A stretch of DNA of 64,000 nucleotides from Rhizoclosmatium globosum (GCA_002104985.1 MCGO01000036.1:186001-250000); one strand, 5' to 3'; positions 11,871 through 24,645 are shown, counted from the stretch's first letter. Translations and numbers: made by a program. The notes: generated by a model from the sequence alone, not told the origin.

Positions 11871-13110
11871 ATGACTTACACTCAACCTGAAGCCGCCGCT
11901 GCCGCCGTGTCCTTGAAGAAGCAAGGTCTCAAGGTCCAACCGCTCCAAAGAAACTACAGCCTTGACAAGATCTACCCAAGCTTCAAAGTCCAACCACACA
12001 TTGGTACTGAGTTCAAGGAAGGGTATGTTTGCAAATTACGGGAATACTGTAATCTTACTAATCTCGGCTCTACTATAGAATCCAGATTCGTGACCTCCTC
12101 AAGGCACCAAACTCTGACGAGCTCCTCCTTGATCTTGCTGTCCTCATCTCTGAGCGTAACGTTGTTTTCTTGCGTAACCAGGACGTTACTTTTGAGGAAC
12201 AGAAGGAATTCGTTGACCGTCTCGGCAAGTTGACTGGCAAGCCAGCTACTTCTGGTCTCCACATCCACCCAACTACCGATGAGACTTCTGAATTCGGTTT
12301 CCAGTCTTTGGAAATTGACTCTGAGAAGGGCAAGAAGTTTGGTGACGTGTACAGAAACGCGTACGGCGGAGGTTCAGAATTCCAATCTACTGGCTGGCAC
12401 TCAGAGTGAGCATTCTCACTTAAACCTGAAGGTGTAAATACTAACCCAATCCACAGCATTACTTTCGAGCCAGTTCCATCTGACTATGCCGCACTCCGTC
12501 TCCGTGAGATTCCACCAGAGGAGGTGATACTTTGTGGGCCAGCTCCTATGAGATCTATGAGCGTCTTTCTCCAGCTTTCCAAAAGTTCCTTGAAGGAAAG
12601 ACAGCCTCCCACCGTGGCGATGGATTCAAGCTCCTCGAGCAAGCCGGAATCACCAAGCTCTACGTTAACCCACGCGGAGCCCCAGAGAACGTTGGTAACA
12701 GCTTGTCTGCCGTCCACCCAGTCATCCGCACCAACCCAGTCACCGGCTGGAAGTCCGTTTTCGTGAACCACACTCATGGTTTTACAAAGCGTATCAACGA
12801 GCTTTCCAAGGACGAATCCGACCTTGTCTTGAACCACATCTTCAACTTGACTGCCCAGAATCACGACTTGCAGGTTCGTTTCAAGTGGGGCAAGCACGAT
12901 GTCGCTGTTTGGGACAACAGAAGCACTTTCCACTCTGCTACTACCGACTACGATGCTGAAATCTACCGTCGTAACGGTGAGCGTGCCACCTCTCTTGGTG
13001 AGCGTCCATACTTTGACGCCAACTCTTCTTCTCGTCGCGAGGCCCTTGGAATTGCTCCACCAACCGCCCGCCGTGCTCACTTGGCTTCGTTGGCTGAGAA
13101 GTCTGCTTGA
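11871..13110 (+). CDS. TauD/TfdA-type alpha-ketoglutarate-dependent dioxygenase
   Basis: A non-heme Fe(II) dioxygenase of the taurine/sulfonate family, likely releasing sulfite or oxidising a related small acid; the substrate cannot be read from sequence. The iron ligands are visible as the H and D of GWHSDITFE and the later His of RSTFHSATTDY, with an Arg-rich stretch (RRNGERATSLGERP) supplying the 2-oxoglutarate contact. Three exons: introns at 12023-12078 and 12406-12456, the second with branch sequence CTAAC. Near 12520 one base is missing, between REIPPE and GGDTLWASSYE. The ATG at 11871 follows a TATA-like TATATAAA at 11803. Length about 385 residues, normal for fungal members. Confidence 0.88.
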
Positions 13111-13701
13111 GCTGAACTGCCAAGGATTGTATAGTTTTAGATATATTTTGGAAAGTGAAAATAAATGTAGCTGTGTTCGCAATCTACAGTAATTGAACTA
13201 ACAAGAAGTTTTCGGAGTTGATTTTTTCATTTCGAGTGTTCTGAGTTTGAATGATAAGTACAAGGCTCCAACTTCCTTTCCAACAAATATTAAAGTATTG
13301 TGTACTTTACTGTTCCAGTTGGTTTCAATTAATACTGATTGGTGCCACTCTTGGCTTCTTCCAGTCGAAGTGGCGTTTTGTGAAAAATTGGTCTTGCTGT
13401 TGTCCTCACCATCTCCATTTTCAATGTCAAGTGGGCGTTTGATTCACATCAATGAAAAAAATAGTATCTGTTATTGTCCGTGTATGTGGAGTGCTCAAAT
13501 TCAACGCCAACAAATGAAGGAAAACCAAGATATGCGGCACGTTTTGCCACTTTCGTCAATTTTTTTCAATGAGGCGGTGCTATTCGATCAAGAGCCGCAG
13601 ATTTCCGTACTGCCATCTCCGAATTTATGTGGCCTGACGCCACTTTGGTTTAAATGCAGGCAGCGAAGAGAGAGAATGTTTCCAAGAAGTTGTCTCCAAC
13701 A
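13111..13701. other. Intergenic region before the OPT gene
   Basis: 3' flank of the dioxygenase gene (AATAAA near 13160) and 5' flank of the transporter gene. A 152-codon ORF from 13247 to 13705 shows no recognisable motif and a run of Cys/Trp/Gln unlike the neighbouring proteins; I treat it as non-coding. Confidence 0.4.
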
Positions 13702-16308
13702 ATGACAAGTGCAGACCAGATCGCTGCAGAAGAATCTAAGAAAGTGGCCGAGTTTATCGCCACTCACCCTGACCTTGAGGGCGATGTTGAGCTCGAAGAC
13801 ATCTCTGATGTTGAAGACAGAATGTAAGGGAGACGACATATTATCAGTGCTCTTGTTTGTTCACACAATCAAATAGTGACTTTATTGTCCCTCAAACCGA
13901 TGACCCTTCAACTCCAGTATTCACTGTTCGTTCCATTACTCTTGGAACTTTCTGGTGTATCCTCCTTTCGTTTGCGAATACTGCCCTTTCTTTCCGTACG
14001 GTGAGGATATAACCCCAACCATAAAAGTTGTGACGCTCATCAATGTACTCATAGAACGCATTCGCTGTTGGTGCCAACGTTGCCATCATTCTTTCGTATC
14101 CCATGGGTCTTTTCTGGGCCAAAGCCTTGCCGAGTGGAAACATCATCAACCCTGGACCTTTCTCTCTGAAGGAACACGTTTTGATCTGTATGTTTCAACT
14201 GATTCGCTTGCTCCTGGTAGTTCCTAATCAGCACACTATCAATAGACATTATGGCTTCTTGCTCTGGTCAGCCATACGGTATTGACAACGTTGTCGCTCA
14301 AGTGATGCCAGACTTGATGGGAAATGTATCCATTACATTCATTCAGGCATTTGCTTTCGTTCTTGTCACCCAGTTCCTCGGATACGGAATGTCTGGACTT
14401 ACTCGCCGTTTCCTTGTCAAGCCAACGGCGATGTGGTGGCCTGGAATCATGGCAACTGTTGCTATTATGACATCGTTCCACAAAGTCGAGACTGGTGAAG
14501 CTACAGGAAACCGATACACTTGGTCCAGATTCAAGGTTTTCTGGATCGCTTCACAGCCATGTTTGTGTACACGTGGTTGCCAGAATACTTTTGGCCAGTC
14601 CTTCAAACCGTTTCTATTCTTTGCGTATTCACTGGTAATGGCCGTCAAGGAGATGTCGTCCCACAGACTGGAGGAGGAATCCGTTCTAACCCAGCTGGTA
14701 TCCCAACTGCCTTCAACTACATCGCAGCTTCCACTACTAACGGAGTTGGTCTTCTTGGATTGACTTTTGATTGGACTTATGTAACTTCCACTTATGTGAC
14801 GTCTCCACTTTGGGCTGTTTCCGTCTTCATTGGGGGCTCCATCTTTTTCCAGTGGATCCTCACTCCAATCTTCTTTGCCTTAGATATTTGGGGAATCAAC
14901 AACAAGATGACTGAGGATGGAAATTATGGTATTCCTTACTTGAACACCCCCACTTATTTGTCGGAAACCCCAACTCTACGAAACCATTGGTTCCCGTGTC
15001 AAGCCAGTTTACTTTTATAATGCTTCCGACAACTACAACTTGAACATTACCGCATACAATGATGTCGCTCCGGTACACATCACTGGATTCTTTGCACTCA
15101 CTTACGCCACCAGTTTCCTCGCAATCACTGCGTCCATCTCTCACGTTGTGCTTTGGTATGGAAAGGACATCTACCGTCAGACTATGAATGCCTTCCGTCA
15201 AATTCGAGATGAAGTTGATGCCCTTGACAAACACGTCAAGATGATGGAAGCTTACCCCGAAATTCCTGACTGGGCATACCTTGGTTTCCTCGCCATCACT
15301 ACAGTTGCTGCCGTCCTTGTGTCTGTCTTCACTCCATTTAACATGCCATGGTGGGCTATCTTCTTCAACATCTTCCTTTGTGCCATTTTCATCTTGCCAT
15401 TCGGTGTTATTCAAGCTATTTCCGGATTCAGTCTCGGTTTAAACGTTTTGACTGAGTTTGTTATTGGTCTCATGATTCCAGGCCAAACTGTTGCCGTTAT
15501 GGCTTTCAAGTCTTGGGGAACCAACAACTTAATTCAAGCTCTTGCTTTGTCCCAGGACTTGAAACTTGGTCAATACCTTCACATTCCTCCTTTTGCCATG
15601 GTGTTTGCCCAGTTTTGGGGCACATTAATTAATGCAATTGTCTCTACCGCCGCCTGTTGGTACATGATGTTTAACTCTGGAGAGCTTCTCAAGGACCCTA
15701 ACTGGAGATACAACGGCTACCAGGTGTTCTACTCTGCTGGAGGTATCTGGGGAGCAATTGGACCACAAAGATTTTTCGGTATTGGATCTCTCTACCAAGG
15801 TCTGTTGTGGTGCTTCTTGGTTGGCGCAATTGCTCCAGCTATTCCATGGTTGGCCAACAAGTACGTTGCAAAGTCTTCTCACTGGCACTTAATCAACTTC
15901 CCTCTTTTCTTCTCTCTCGCTGGAGCTGGATACAACCAATGTACTTTCGTTGTTCCGCTTTTGGTTTCTTGGTACTGCCAACATTACCTTTACAAGAACA
16001 ACCGCGAATTCTTCCAAAAGTATGTCTATGTCATTGGATCTGCTTTTGACGCCGGTTCTGGACTTATGTCTCTTGTTGGATCTATCTTGGCAGTTGCTGG
16101 TTACGCGTACACCAACTGGAATATCCTCAACCCCAACACCAACCTTGTCAACACGGATTACTACTGCTGGCCAGACGCTTCTTATAATGACTACGGATGT
16201 GAATATTACTTGGATTGGGTCAAAATACCACTACTCTTGGAGTCCCATGTGTTCAGCACTCTTAGAGGGAAATCCCTAGCAGCCAGCTGGCCAAGAAGTA
16301 TAACATAG
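13702..16308 (+). CDS. Oligopeptide transporter, OPT family
   Basis: A proton-coupled plasma- or vacuolar-membrane transporter for small peptides or metal chelates. The acidic cytosolic N-terminus (LEGDVELEDISDVED) precedes about 14-16 membrane helices. Family motifs: NPGPFSLKEH, ALSQDLKLGQYLHIPPF (the KIPPR-type motif, here HIPPF) and the GLLWCFLVGAIAPAIPW region. Introns at 13824-13876, 14001-14054 and 14188-14245. Three one-base gaps break the frame: near 14550 (restoring WIAFTAMFVYTW), near 14956 (restoring TLFVGNPNSTKPLVP) and in a C-run near 14995 (restoring RVKPVYFYNASDNYN). The last 25 residues may also be out of frame, because an alternative frame from about 16218 reads ...TTTLGVPCVQHS and stops, so the C-terminus is uncertain. 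Confidence 0.85.
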
Positions 16309-16330
16309 ATATTCTGTGAAATGAAATAAA

Positions 16331-17906
16331 TCAAAGATTTAATTCGAGTATCTTATTGATTTTGTTAATGAGAGGTGTGGGGTTGTATGGAAACAATTTA
16401 GTTGAGTGTAACCGTGTCAAACTTTGCGCCAAATCCTTCAAGACCGCAAGAACAGCCGATTGTCGACCTAAAGCATTATCTCCTCCGTATGATCGCTTTC
16501 GTTTTTTGTTTGGGCTGTTTGCTGATAACTCCGCAAACCAAAAATTCAAATAAGCCAAAAGGAGTTCAAGAAACCGCGTTTCAGAGCTCATGAGCAAATC
16601 AACCAGCGTTGTCACATCCGCCCCAGTTTCCATAATGAACTGAATGAACATATTATGAATTGAGAATATATCTAAGGCCTTCATAAAATTCGGAGCAATT
16701 TGTGAAACTATTTGATACACTTCTACATCGAGGAGTAGCTTTGATAAATGCGTTAAATTTATGAGAATTGCTATTAGATAACTGTCACTTTCGGATATGA
16801 AAGTGTAGAACATGGGAATATTTTCGTGGTTGAAAGAGAGTTCTGTTTTCGAGTTAGGATTACTTCATATAATGAAATCTAACCAACCCACCTAAAAACA
16901 ACGTCTCAATGTATAAAATCGATTCTCTGTCTTTCTTGGAGACGAATATTTGGATACCAGCCAAACCGAGAGAAATCAACTGTCGCAATCCTTGAGCGTC
17001 CAGTAAGCTTTCATCACCATCAAACCATAATTCACAGTGATTATTTCGATTGAGCAACGCTTTTATCTGACCCTTTGCGATATTAGCTTTGATAAATGGC
17101 AGTACCATCCTTTGGATAACAGCGGCAAGCTAAAATAACCACTCATAAGAATTCGGTCATCAAGGCAATGAACATTACGTTCGTGTTTTCGCGAAGCAGT
17201 CTCTCGTAGAGTTCCAGCAGTTTCCGCCTCCCTTGAGAATTCACGGCACTGCTTTCCACTAAACTTCCTATCTGTACGGTTTAAGCGCAAGAGTGAGAAG
17301 AATTCCGCCTCAACGTTGCACACCTCATCCAAGTTTACAAGTATTGAAGACTTAAACGCGCCCAACAGATTCATAAGGACAGCGCGCCCTTCAATCGCAT
17401 CAGAGGCGTTCGAATACAGTCTACCATTTTGCAATATCCAGCAGGAATATTAAGAGGAAGGTTGTCCATTCCGCTTTCAAGTTGTATCTGACACAGAAAC
17501 AGATGTTGACGACCAAACCAGAGAAGTCTTCACAAGAGACTCAGGGTCTAATCGCTTTCTCCGTCACTGCTTTCAAACTTGCTGTCCACGAGCGTACGAA
17601 CAGATTGAAGAGGTGTGTCGCCAGTTGAACTGCGCGTTGGGTCTGGGCCTCGTCCGAGAATTGTCCGATGAGATGCGTCCGAACTGTTTTGAGAATGTTG
17701 TGCGTTGTGTCAAAGGCGACGGCGATTTTGTGTTGTTCGTTTTGGGGGAGACTTGCGTTTTGGAGGTGGTCCAGTGCGAACCAGGATACGATATCATCAA
17801 CGATAGAGAACACATTCAATGGCGATGTATGGCCTGTTGTAATCCACTTGTGGCAGGCGGCAGTGGCTCGGGCTCCCGTTCGTGCTACTTCGAGTCGTGC
17901 CTGCAT
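16331..17906 (-). CDS. Lines-like protein (LINS1 family), tentative
   Basis: Four coding blocks on the minus strand, split by short introns, give about 450 residues of mostly helical sequence without membrane segments. The last block resembles the conserved C-terminus of Lines/LINS1 proteins: LVDLLMSSETRFLELLLAYL followed at the end by LFPYNPTPLINKI. LINS1 is conserved from animals to plants; its molecular role is poorly defined. Between those motifs lies a basic spacer (PNKKRKRSYGG) that could be a nuclear localisation signal. The ATG at 17906 is only 46 bp from the stop of the AXDND1-like gene upstream on the same strand, so its promoter must be very short or lie inside that gene. Family assignment rests on motif memory only. 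Confidence 0.5.
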
Positions 17907-17952
17907 TCAAAACTTCTGGGATTCTTTATTGGAAAAATAGAGAGAAATAGGA

Positions 17953-20602
17953 TTATGCTTGGGCTGTTTTAATGGATGAACGAGGTAGCGCAAGCTCACG
18001 GTTCTGCTGGTAAATACGAAGTGCATTCTTTCGTTCCATGGCAAGTAAGCGTTTAGCTGTTGCAATCCAAGTGTCACTCTGCGTTCTGCAATAGCATAAT
18101 TGAATATATACAGATTTAAGATGCAAAAAGAAGAGAAACTCAACTGAATTTCGGATCTTAGTTCTTTGTCATCATCCGAAATCATTTCAATATCAGACGA
18201 ATCCCGAAGAAGATTCATATTAAACGACATAATTTCTTGTGTAAGCTGCAGAAACTCGTGATCCCATGTCTCATTTGGCTTCTCCTTGCCACTCTTGACG
18301 AGCAGATGAACCATCCAGCTGATCATGATTGTATGAAGTTTGTGGTTTTCTTCGTTTCTCACATCAGTATCAGTGTTCATCTGATCAATGATTCTTGAAA
18401 CCCAGTTTTCAACATGGAGGGGAACTTTTTGCTGTTCTTTTTCACATGTGTTCGTCAGTGTTTCAGTGAGACTAGCGATTTGCTCTGTCCAATGTACCAA
18501 CGCTTCCTTGAGTTGAGTTCTTTCTGGAGTAGGTAATGGCTTCTCAAAATCTCTGGCTGAAAAAGCGGTGTAACTTTTGAAAATAGCGTTAGACAGAATC
18601 AAAATTAGGGAAACTCAAAGGCTCCAACCGATCTTCTAACTGATTTTGAAGTCCAATAACAAGCGATGCAATCCCCTCTTCTCCTGAAATGCGTAGTTCG
18701 AGTTTCGTCAGCCATTCTTCAATTTCCAACCCGATTTTTGAGAGCACATCTGTCAAGGGAACGTAGTCCTTGCTATTCGTATTCTTTTCGTTTCGATGAA
18801 GAAGCTTTAATCCTGCTTCTAACCACGATTCAGCTATCTTTCGAATCGTTGTTATTTCTTCATGAACAGCCAAGTCACTATCACTCGTAAACCGTACGGC
18901 AACGGACGTAATATGCTCCACCCACTTCATTAAATGCTCACTTAACGATCGAACGTCAAACAAATGAAACTGTTTGAGCATTGGGTGCTCGCTTTCAATT
19001 ACATCTTTCGGTTCATTGACGGTTAAGTTTTTTAGAACCAATTTCATACTTCTTTGGATTTTAGTAAGCGTGTCAATGTTTCTGTGATCTTCTTCAATAA
19101 CAGTTTGAGAAAGGGTAAGGATCTTGACACGCCATTCCTCGATTTTGGATTCGATAGCAGTCATTTCTTGATCATTGGTGTTTGAGATAATGACAATCAT
19201 GTGGTTTGAGGATCGGAGTCGACTGTTTTCCGTCTTTTGCAACTGCGAAAGGTCAACCATTCCATGTTCATGACCGATACGAAGAGCCAAGTTTTGAGCA
19301 GCATCAATCCACATTTTTTTCTCTTGCTCGGATTTACGGACACCTTCTTCTAAACGCTCGCGTTGCATTTTGTATAGCTTGTGGTACTCCTCAAGGATTT
19401 CATCCGTGTTGTCGCTTTGAGTTAAGACGGCAATAAGCTTTTCTTGAGCATCTTGAGCTTGTTTAGTTACTTCAATGTCGTGTTTCCGAACCACGTCAAG
19501 TTCGGACCAAAGGTCACTGACAGCTTCTTTCGATCTTACGAGTTCTTCACTTAATCGACGGTTAAGCTTTCGTTGTGCCACAAGCTCTGTGTGAAGATGC
19601 TTTACGTGAAGTGGGATTTTGGTAAACATATGGCCGTATCTCCGCCGGATCTCTGCAAGCACTTCTCCTCGTTCCAACATATTAATTGTAACTTGCCGAA
19701 TCAGTTCGGCAAACACAGTGTCATAAATTTTTTGCTCTTCTTGAATAGTTGCCAGAAACGCGTGCATATCTGTCCATAAATGTTGGTAAGAGCAGAAATA
19801 CATTAAGTAAGTTACCTGTGGGATAAGTATTATCCGTACTACATCCAATATCATTCAAAAGCGCAATCATAGTGTGTTTTAAGAGAGCAACTTCTTTACG
19901 AGTCGTTGGTTTGAGACTAATATGTAATTGGGATTTCAAGTCATCATCATTGTCAGGAATATGATGTTGCTGGCCTTGCGGAGGAAGCGATTCCTTAAAA
20001 AACGAAAGTAAGTAGCTAAACTTTCCTATTTTACGGAACAGACCTCTTTTTTCGGAGCTGGTTGAACCATTGTAAGTTCCTCTGCGTTAACTCCGTAATT
20101 GTGAAGTGGAGAGGGCTGACGTGGGAGAGCATGGTCCTGTTGGAATCCTGGTGTCTCGTACAAAAATGCGAGCTCTTGTTTGGTGGATGGAGGATTCGGA
20201 TCCGCTGGGGCGACTAAATGAGCCACCCGTTTCGCCGTTTCGGTATGAGAAAAGGCTGGAGGTGGAGCCGGCTGCGTTGGAACCAATTTCTTGCTTAAAT
20301 TTGGTGGTGGAGTTCGAAGTGGGTTTTGAGGTTGAGGGGGGCTGTTGGTGCGGGAAGAGACTCGAATATATCACTGGACGATTGGAACGATGGAAGAGGA
20401 TCAATTGTTTTCTGGTTATTGAAGCCTTTTGCTCGTGTTGACTGTTTTTGTGGTGGAAGTGACGCGCGAGGGACGTTGGGTTGAGGAATGGGTGGAATTG
20501 TTGTTGTATTTGAGGATGAAGGCCAGGATTTGATGTTGAAGTGATTCCTTTCTCTCTATCAGATAACTTTTTGACTTGGTTGAGAAGCTGCGTTGGGATC
20601 AT
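17953..20602 (-). CDS. Axonemal dynein light chain domain protein (AXDND1-like)
   Basis: A flagellar axoneme-associated protein. The diagnostic block is the axonemal dynein light chain domain: MHAFLATIQEEQKIYDTVF, ELIRQVTINMLERGEVLAEI, MFTKIPLHVKHL and LHTELVAQRKLNRRLSEELV. Long coiled coils follow (about residues 330-700). The N-terminal third is Pro/Ser-rich with ...PGFQQDHALPRQPSP. Introns lie near 20040-19990, 19850-19770, 18605-18560 and 18150-18080; the last exon ends ...LPRSSIKTAQA. The N-terminal frame around a C-run at about 20340 is unresolved, and the start at 20602 is the first ATG of the likely frame. A ZC2HC1 gene starts 182 bp away in the opposite direction. Confidence 0.75.
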
Positions 20603-20784
20603 CGTGTCTTTTTTGCTAATCTTTGATGAACAACAACAGGGCCCAAGGCAAGTCAAGACGGACTTCAAACATTGAAGGCATTATATTTAAATATCTATAA
20701 TATGATACTACTGAGGCTAGAAAAGCTGCTGGTATTCTCCTTCCTTTCAAGTCTTCTGACAATTCTTCTCCTGACAACTGACAA

Positions 20785-22230
20785 ATGCAGACGACTTCAT
20801 TCCAGCACTCACAGCAGCAGTTTAGCTCCGGACCAATCAATACCAAGAGTAAACTGTGTCACATATGTGGTTGTGGAGTACCTTCATCAGTTAGTTTTAA
20901 CATTCGATCTGTTTTTGAGACGTTGATCTAACAAATGACCTCAAGCTCCTCGCACTACATCAAAATAAATGCCTTCGTCGACAAATATCTTCAGCGTCTT
21001 TATCTGGAAAGAGTGCTGTATCGTCTCCGCCAAAGAAGTCGTTGTCCCACAGCAACCCCACAGTTTCAAGGCTTCGGCGGAGGCTTCAAAATGACAGCAA
21101 CAAAGCGACATCTTAGCTCAGTTCCAACTGTATTTGTTGCTGAACCAGAACCTGAACCTGTACCGATTCCAACAAGGACTCTAAACAAGCAACAAAGTTT
21201 CAAGCGAATCTCGCTAAAAAGTGGTGTTGCTCTTGCCGCTGAAGAGCTGAATATGAATATGATGGATCTTGCTCACAGTGTTACCAATTTAGTATTCCGA
21301 AATCCCAACAAAATGAAGTTACCCGAAAAATGAGTCCTCAAAAGCCACGTGCGGTGGGAAGAAGTGATTCACAACAAGAATATAATGACTACTCAAACTT
21401 AAACAATATCAATACTCCTCCTTTAGCTGGGAGGCAGAAAGTTGGGAAGACTGACCACTCGATGTTGAGCAAGTTCCGATCAGAGGAACTACTCAATCAT
21501 CTGTACATCGACCATCTTCGTTTAATAATGAAGTGAATGACAGAAGGGATAATGTTGAGACATACGAACCAAGCCAATCAGTTGGCTACCCTCAGTTTGA
21601 GCTAGCAAATGAAGATGAAACTGGTGGAGGTGATTTGATCGCCTTCCATGCCCAATTTGCAAACGAAAGTTTGCAGGTGAAGAAAGACTGGTTTGTATTT
21701 TTAATGTTCTATTTAGCGGATACTGAAACAGTTCATTTAGGAAAAGCAATTGGAGCTGCAGCAAAATGAAACAACCCCGAAAAATATTTGATGCGACAAA
21801 AGCACGCGTCAAAGGTACGGAACTTGAGCAGTACGCTATGAAGAAAGCACTGTCAGAAGGATCCTCAAAGAAAAATGACGACAAACCAATCAAGCCTTCG
21901 AAACAAAACTGGCGCGTGAAGCACGCGAATTTCATTCGGATGGTGAGATCAAACCGTAATCCAGATGATCCATCCACGCCGGCTCCTGTTTCGGAACCAG
22001 ATCCAGATTATGTACAATGCGAGCATTGTAGTCGACGTTTCAACCAGACTGCAGCTGAAAGACACATTCCAATCTGTGCAAACACAAAACACAGGCCAAA
22101 ACCTGCTGTGAAGGGAGGTGCGTTGGCTGTCGCAGTCGCAGAGGATGAAGCAAGAATGAGAAAGAGACTTGATTTCAAGCCACCACCACCAAAAGTCAGA
22201 AAAAGTCCAGAGAAGGGATCAAGGAAATAG
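20785..22230 (+). CDS. ZC2HC1-family zinc-finger protein
   Basis: A C2HC/C3H-type zinc-finger protein. The clear finger is YVQCEHCSRRFNQTAAERH followed by IPIC, matching the ZC2HC1 (FAM164) signature CxxCxRxFxxxAxxRHxxxC. The C-terminus is Lys/Pro-rich (PPPPKVRKSPEKGSRK). The upstream part is basic and Ser-rich and contains EPEPEPVPIP, and an N-terminal Cys cluster (KSKLCHICG) may be a second finger. Members of this family turn up in ciliary gene sets, which fits the divergent AXDND1-like neighbour, but a flagellar role is inference. Several frames are needed (ATG 20785, then blocks at about 20935-21333, 21330-21536, 21533-21769 and 21766-22230); I did not resolve every splice. Confidence 0.6.
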
Positions 22231-22487
22231 AATCAAGTTAAAATGTTTTCGGGATGAGGCATGGAAGGAGGGTTTCAAGTTTCAAATTGCATTGTGCATC
22301 AAAAGTCAATAAAAATGGTTATTTTTCTAAATTCAAATAGCTCAATGAACTATAATTACTCTAGAGAAAAAGTAAAGCTGAATAAAAACTGTCAACTGCA
22401 CAGCAACCAAAAAAGCGGACCTCAAATATACCCCAAAAGGTCTACTTGGTGTTATAAATAAGGTGCTGAATATACACAGCAAGTGTA

Positions 22488-24336
22488 TCAGCTCTCTTTG
22501 TATGAAGTTGTCGCATCAACTTCTCGAGTCTGATAACTTTTTTCAGCAACAACTTTCTTGGCACCATCTGCCCCACCATCTGCAATCATTTTTGCATTTG
22601 CGACAGCAGCAGCAACTTCCTGATCATACGATGCTTTTCCACTGCCAGGAACCAACTTCTCTCTAACCATCCGAATCACTTCCCAATAATCACTGTGGCT
22701 CATGCAACGAGCTGTCATGAAGACAGGGAATCCATCAACGCTCGCCAACATTTCATAACACGGTCATGCCAAGCTAGTCCCGTGGCAAAGTCGCCAATCA
22801 GCATATAGTTCAACCAATCGCGAACCAAGCTTCCATCAAAAGCGGATGATAAGTTCCAATATGTCCGGTTTGGACAATAGAAGGATCTTCAAAGACTGAG
22901 GTGGGCATATCGGATGGAACCAAGTCTTTTGAAATACCAGAGCCGTTGACAATTGCTTTAGACAAAGGCTGGGGTTATTGTTTCCAGAGTACTGCGGAAT
23001 TCCACGAGATTCGATGGCAGTGGATGGAATAGCCATGACAAAGCTGGTGCATTCCTCCAAAGCTGGTTTCTTGGTAGCTACGGTCAGCTCGTTCATTGAG
23101 CATGCAAGCACAACAGCCTATCCATTCGGGGAGGAGGCTGAGGAGGAGTGTTGGCTTTTCACCAGAGTTTGAAATGTTGTGTTCAAATGGCTCCATTGTC
23201 ATGCTGAAATGAGATAAGAAGTGAACATAGTCTTTGATACTCTTCTTTGCCAAAGTCACGAGCTGAGATTTGATCTGATTGAATGTGCTCTTGTACGAAG
23301 AAATCTTTCCAAGCATTATATTATCCGTAGAAAAGGCTGTGCTTGGAGTTTGAACTGCCTGTCATTCGGAAGTGATGACTTTGAAAATTGCTGGTTCACT
23401 TTGTGGATACTAGATTCGAGCAAATAAATGGCATATTGATGATGTGTTGCGCCTCGCAAGAAATAGACTGAGATTCATAAAGTTCTTCAGGTTTCTCGGC
23501 CAAATTATCGTGCAGAGCTTGTTGCATTCGTTTCTTCGCAGCGGCCAAGCCATCCGCTTGTAGCTGTTGCGGAGTAGTCAAAATAGGACCAGATTTGTTG
23601 CCCTTTTTGATTTCCACACCCTCGAAGGTCCAAAACGGATTCTTTTTGATAACATTATAGCTTGTTTGAAGTCTTTAAGAGCAGCAGGAAAATCCTGTTT
23701 GAATCCATGAACCATTGCACGAGTTCGATAATATGCGGCAGTCATAGGACTGCTCTCGATTACCTGTCCAAAACTTCCGTCGTTGTGTTTTGAGCAAGAG
23801 TCCTCGATGGAATCTTCTCATGAAAGAACTGAACATATAGAGCATCGGCATTATCCGGATTCTTCCTCAATACACTTTTGGCGACATCTTCCAGAGCTGA
23901 TGCACATTGCATGCAGACAACACTTGCAATCACTTCATCCAGCCGATAAGCTTTCGCCATCTTTGCAATAGCCATCTCCCTCAATCTTCCACATAAAGTC
24001 CTCGAACGAACAGTGTTGCCAGCAGCGATTGCTTGAGATGCTTTGACAGCAAGTTGGGCAGCCCTGTGACAAAGTGGGAGATGAGAACCCAAGCATACAG
24101 CCAGAAACAGACCAAAACTGCCGTCGAAAGGTGTAAACTCACTCATCAATCAGGAGACGGATTGCGACAATGTGCTGCAGGCTGAGAGGATCAATTGCGT
24201 GTAACTGATGCTCGACGCCAGACGTTACAATGCTTCGAGCAGGTGTTGTCATATTCATGTCCATGACAGCCTCGATAACTTCAATAGGAAGGGTTTGCCT
24301 GGGAGGGGTGAGAGGCCGACAATCAGATATCTGCAA
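22488..24336 (-). CDS. TPR-type helical protein, unrecognised
   Basis: I do not recognise the ortholog. The middle shows tetratricopeptide-like helices: DVAKSVLRKNPDNADALYVQ and, in the next frame, AAYYRTRAMVHGFKQDFPAA. An intron with donor GTGAGT near 24145 joins RLLIDE to AAQLAVKASQAI. Between ...TTEVLDR and VIESSPMTAAYY a one-base gap near 23763 is likely. The C-terminal part includes LLSLLPEWIG and DWLNYMLIGDFATGLAWHDR, ending ...VDATTSYKES at 22488. Exon borders after 23400 are uncertain, and the true start is not found: the block at 24336 seems to follow an acceptor (TTGCAG). No catalytic motif is visible. Confidence 0.45.
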
Positions 24337-24645
24337 GATTTAGCATATCACCGGGAATTCCAAACCATTGTCCATGGTACGAAGCGATGTACGGCCAGTG
24401 CTTATTACGTCCAATTTGCAGCACGGACTGGTTCGATTTAACCATTGGGCCGGATTCGGACGTTTGGTGTGTTTGATTCGAAAAAAGCAAAGTGGCTAAA
24501 ATTGGACGTCTACCAAACACGTGTTTTCTGCGGCCGGAATACTTGTGGCAATAATTATGAAAGCTTCATAGCCTTATCGTTGATTACTACCTACTAAGTT
24601 ATCATTGAGTCTCCCTCTCTTTCTTTTTTTCGTAGCACACTGGAA

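Noticed and set aside
20616..20846. Minus-strand ORF across the AXDND1/ZC2HC1 promoter
   Set aside because: It overlaps the ZC2HC1 first exon and the divergent promoter and has no recognisable content.
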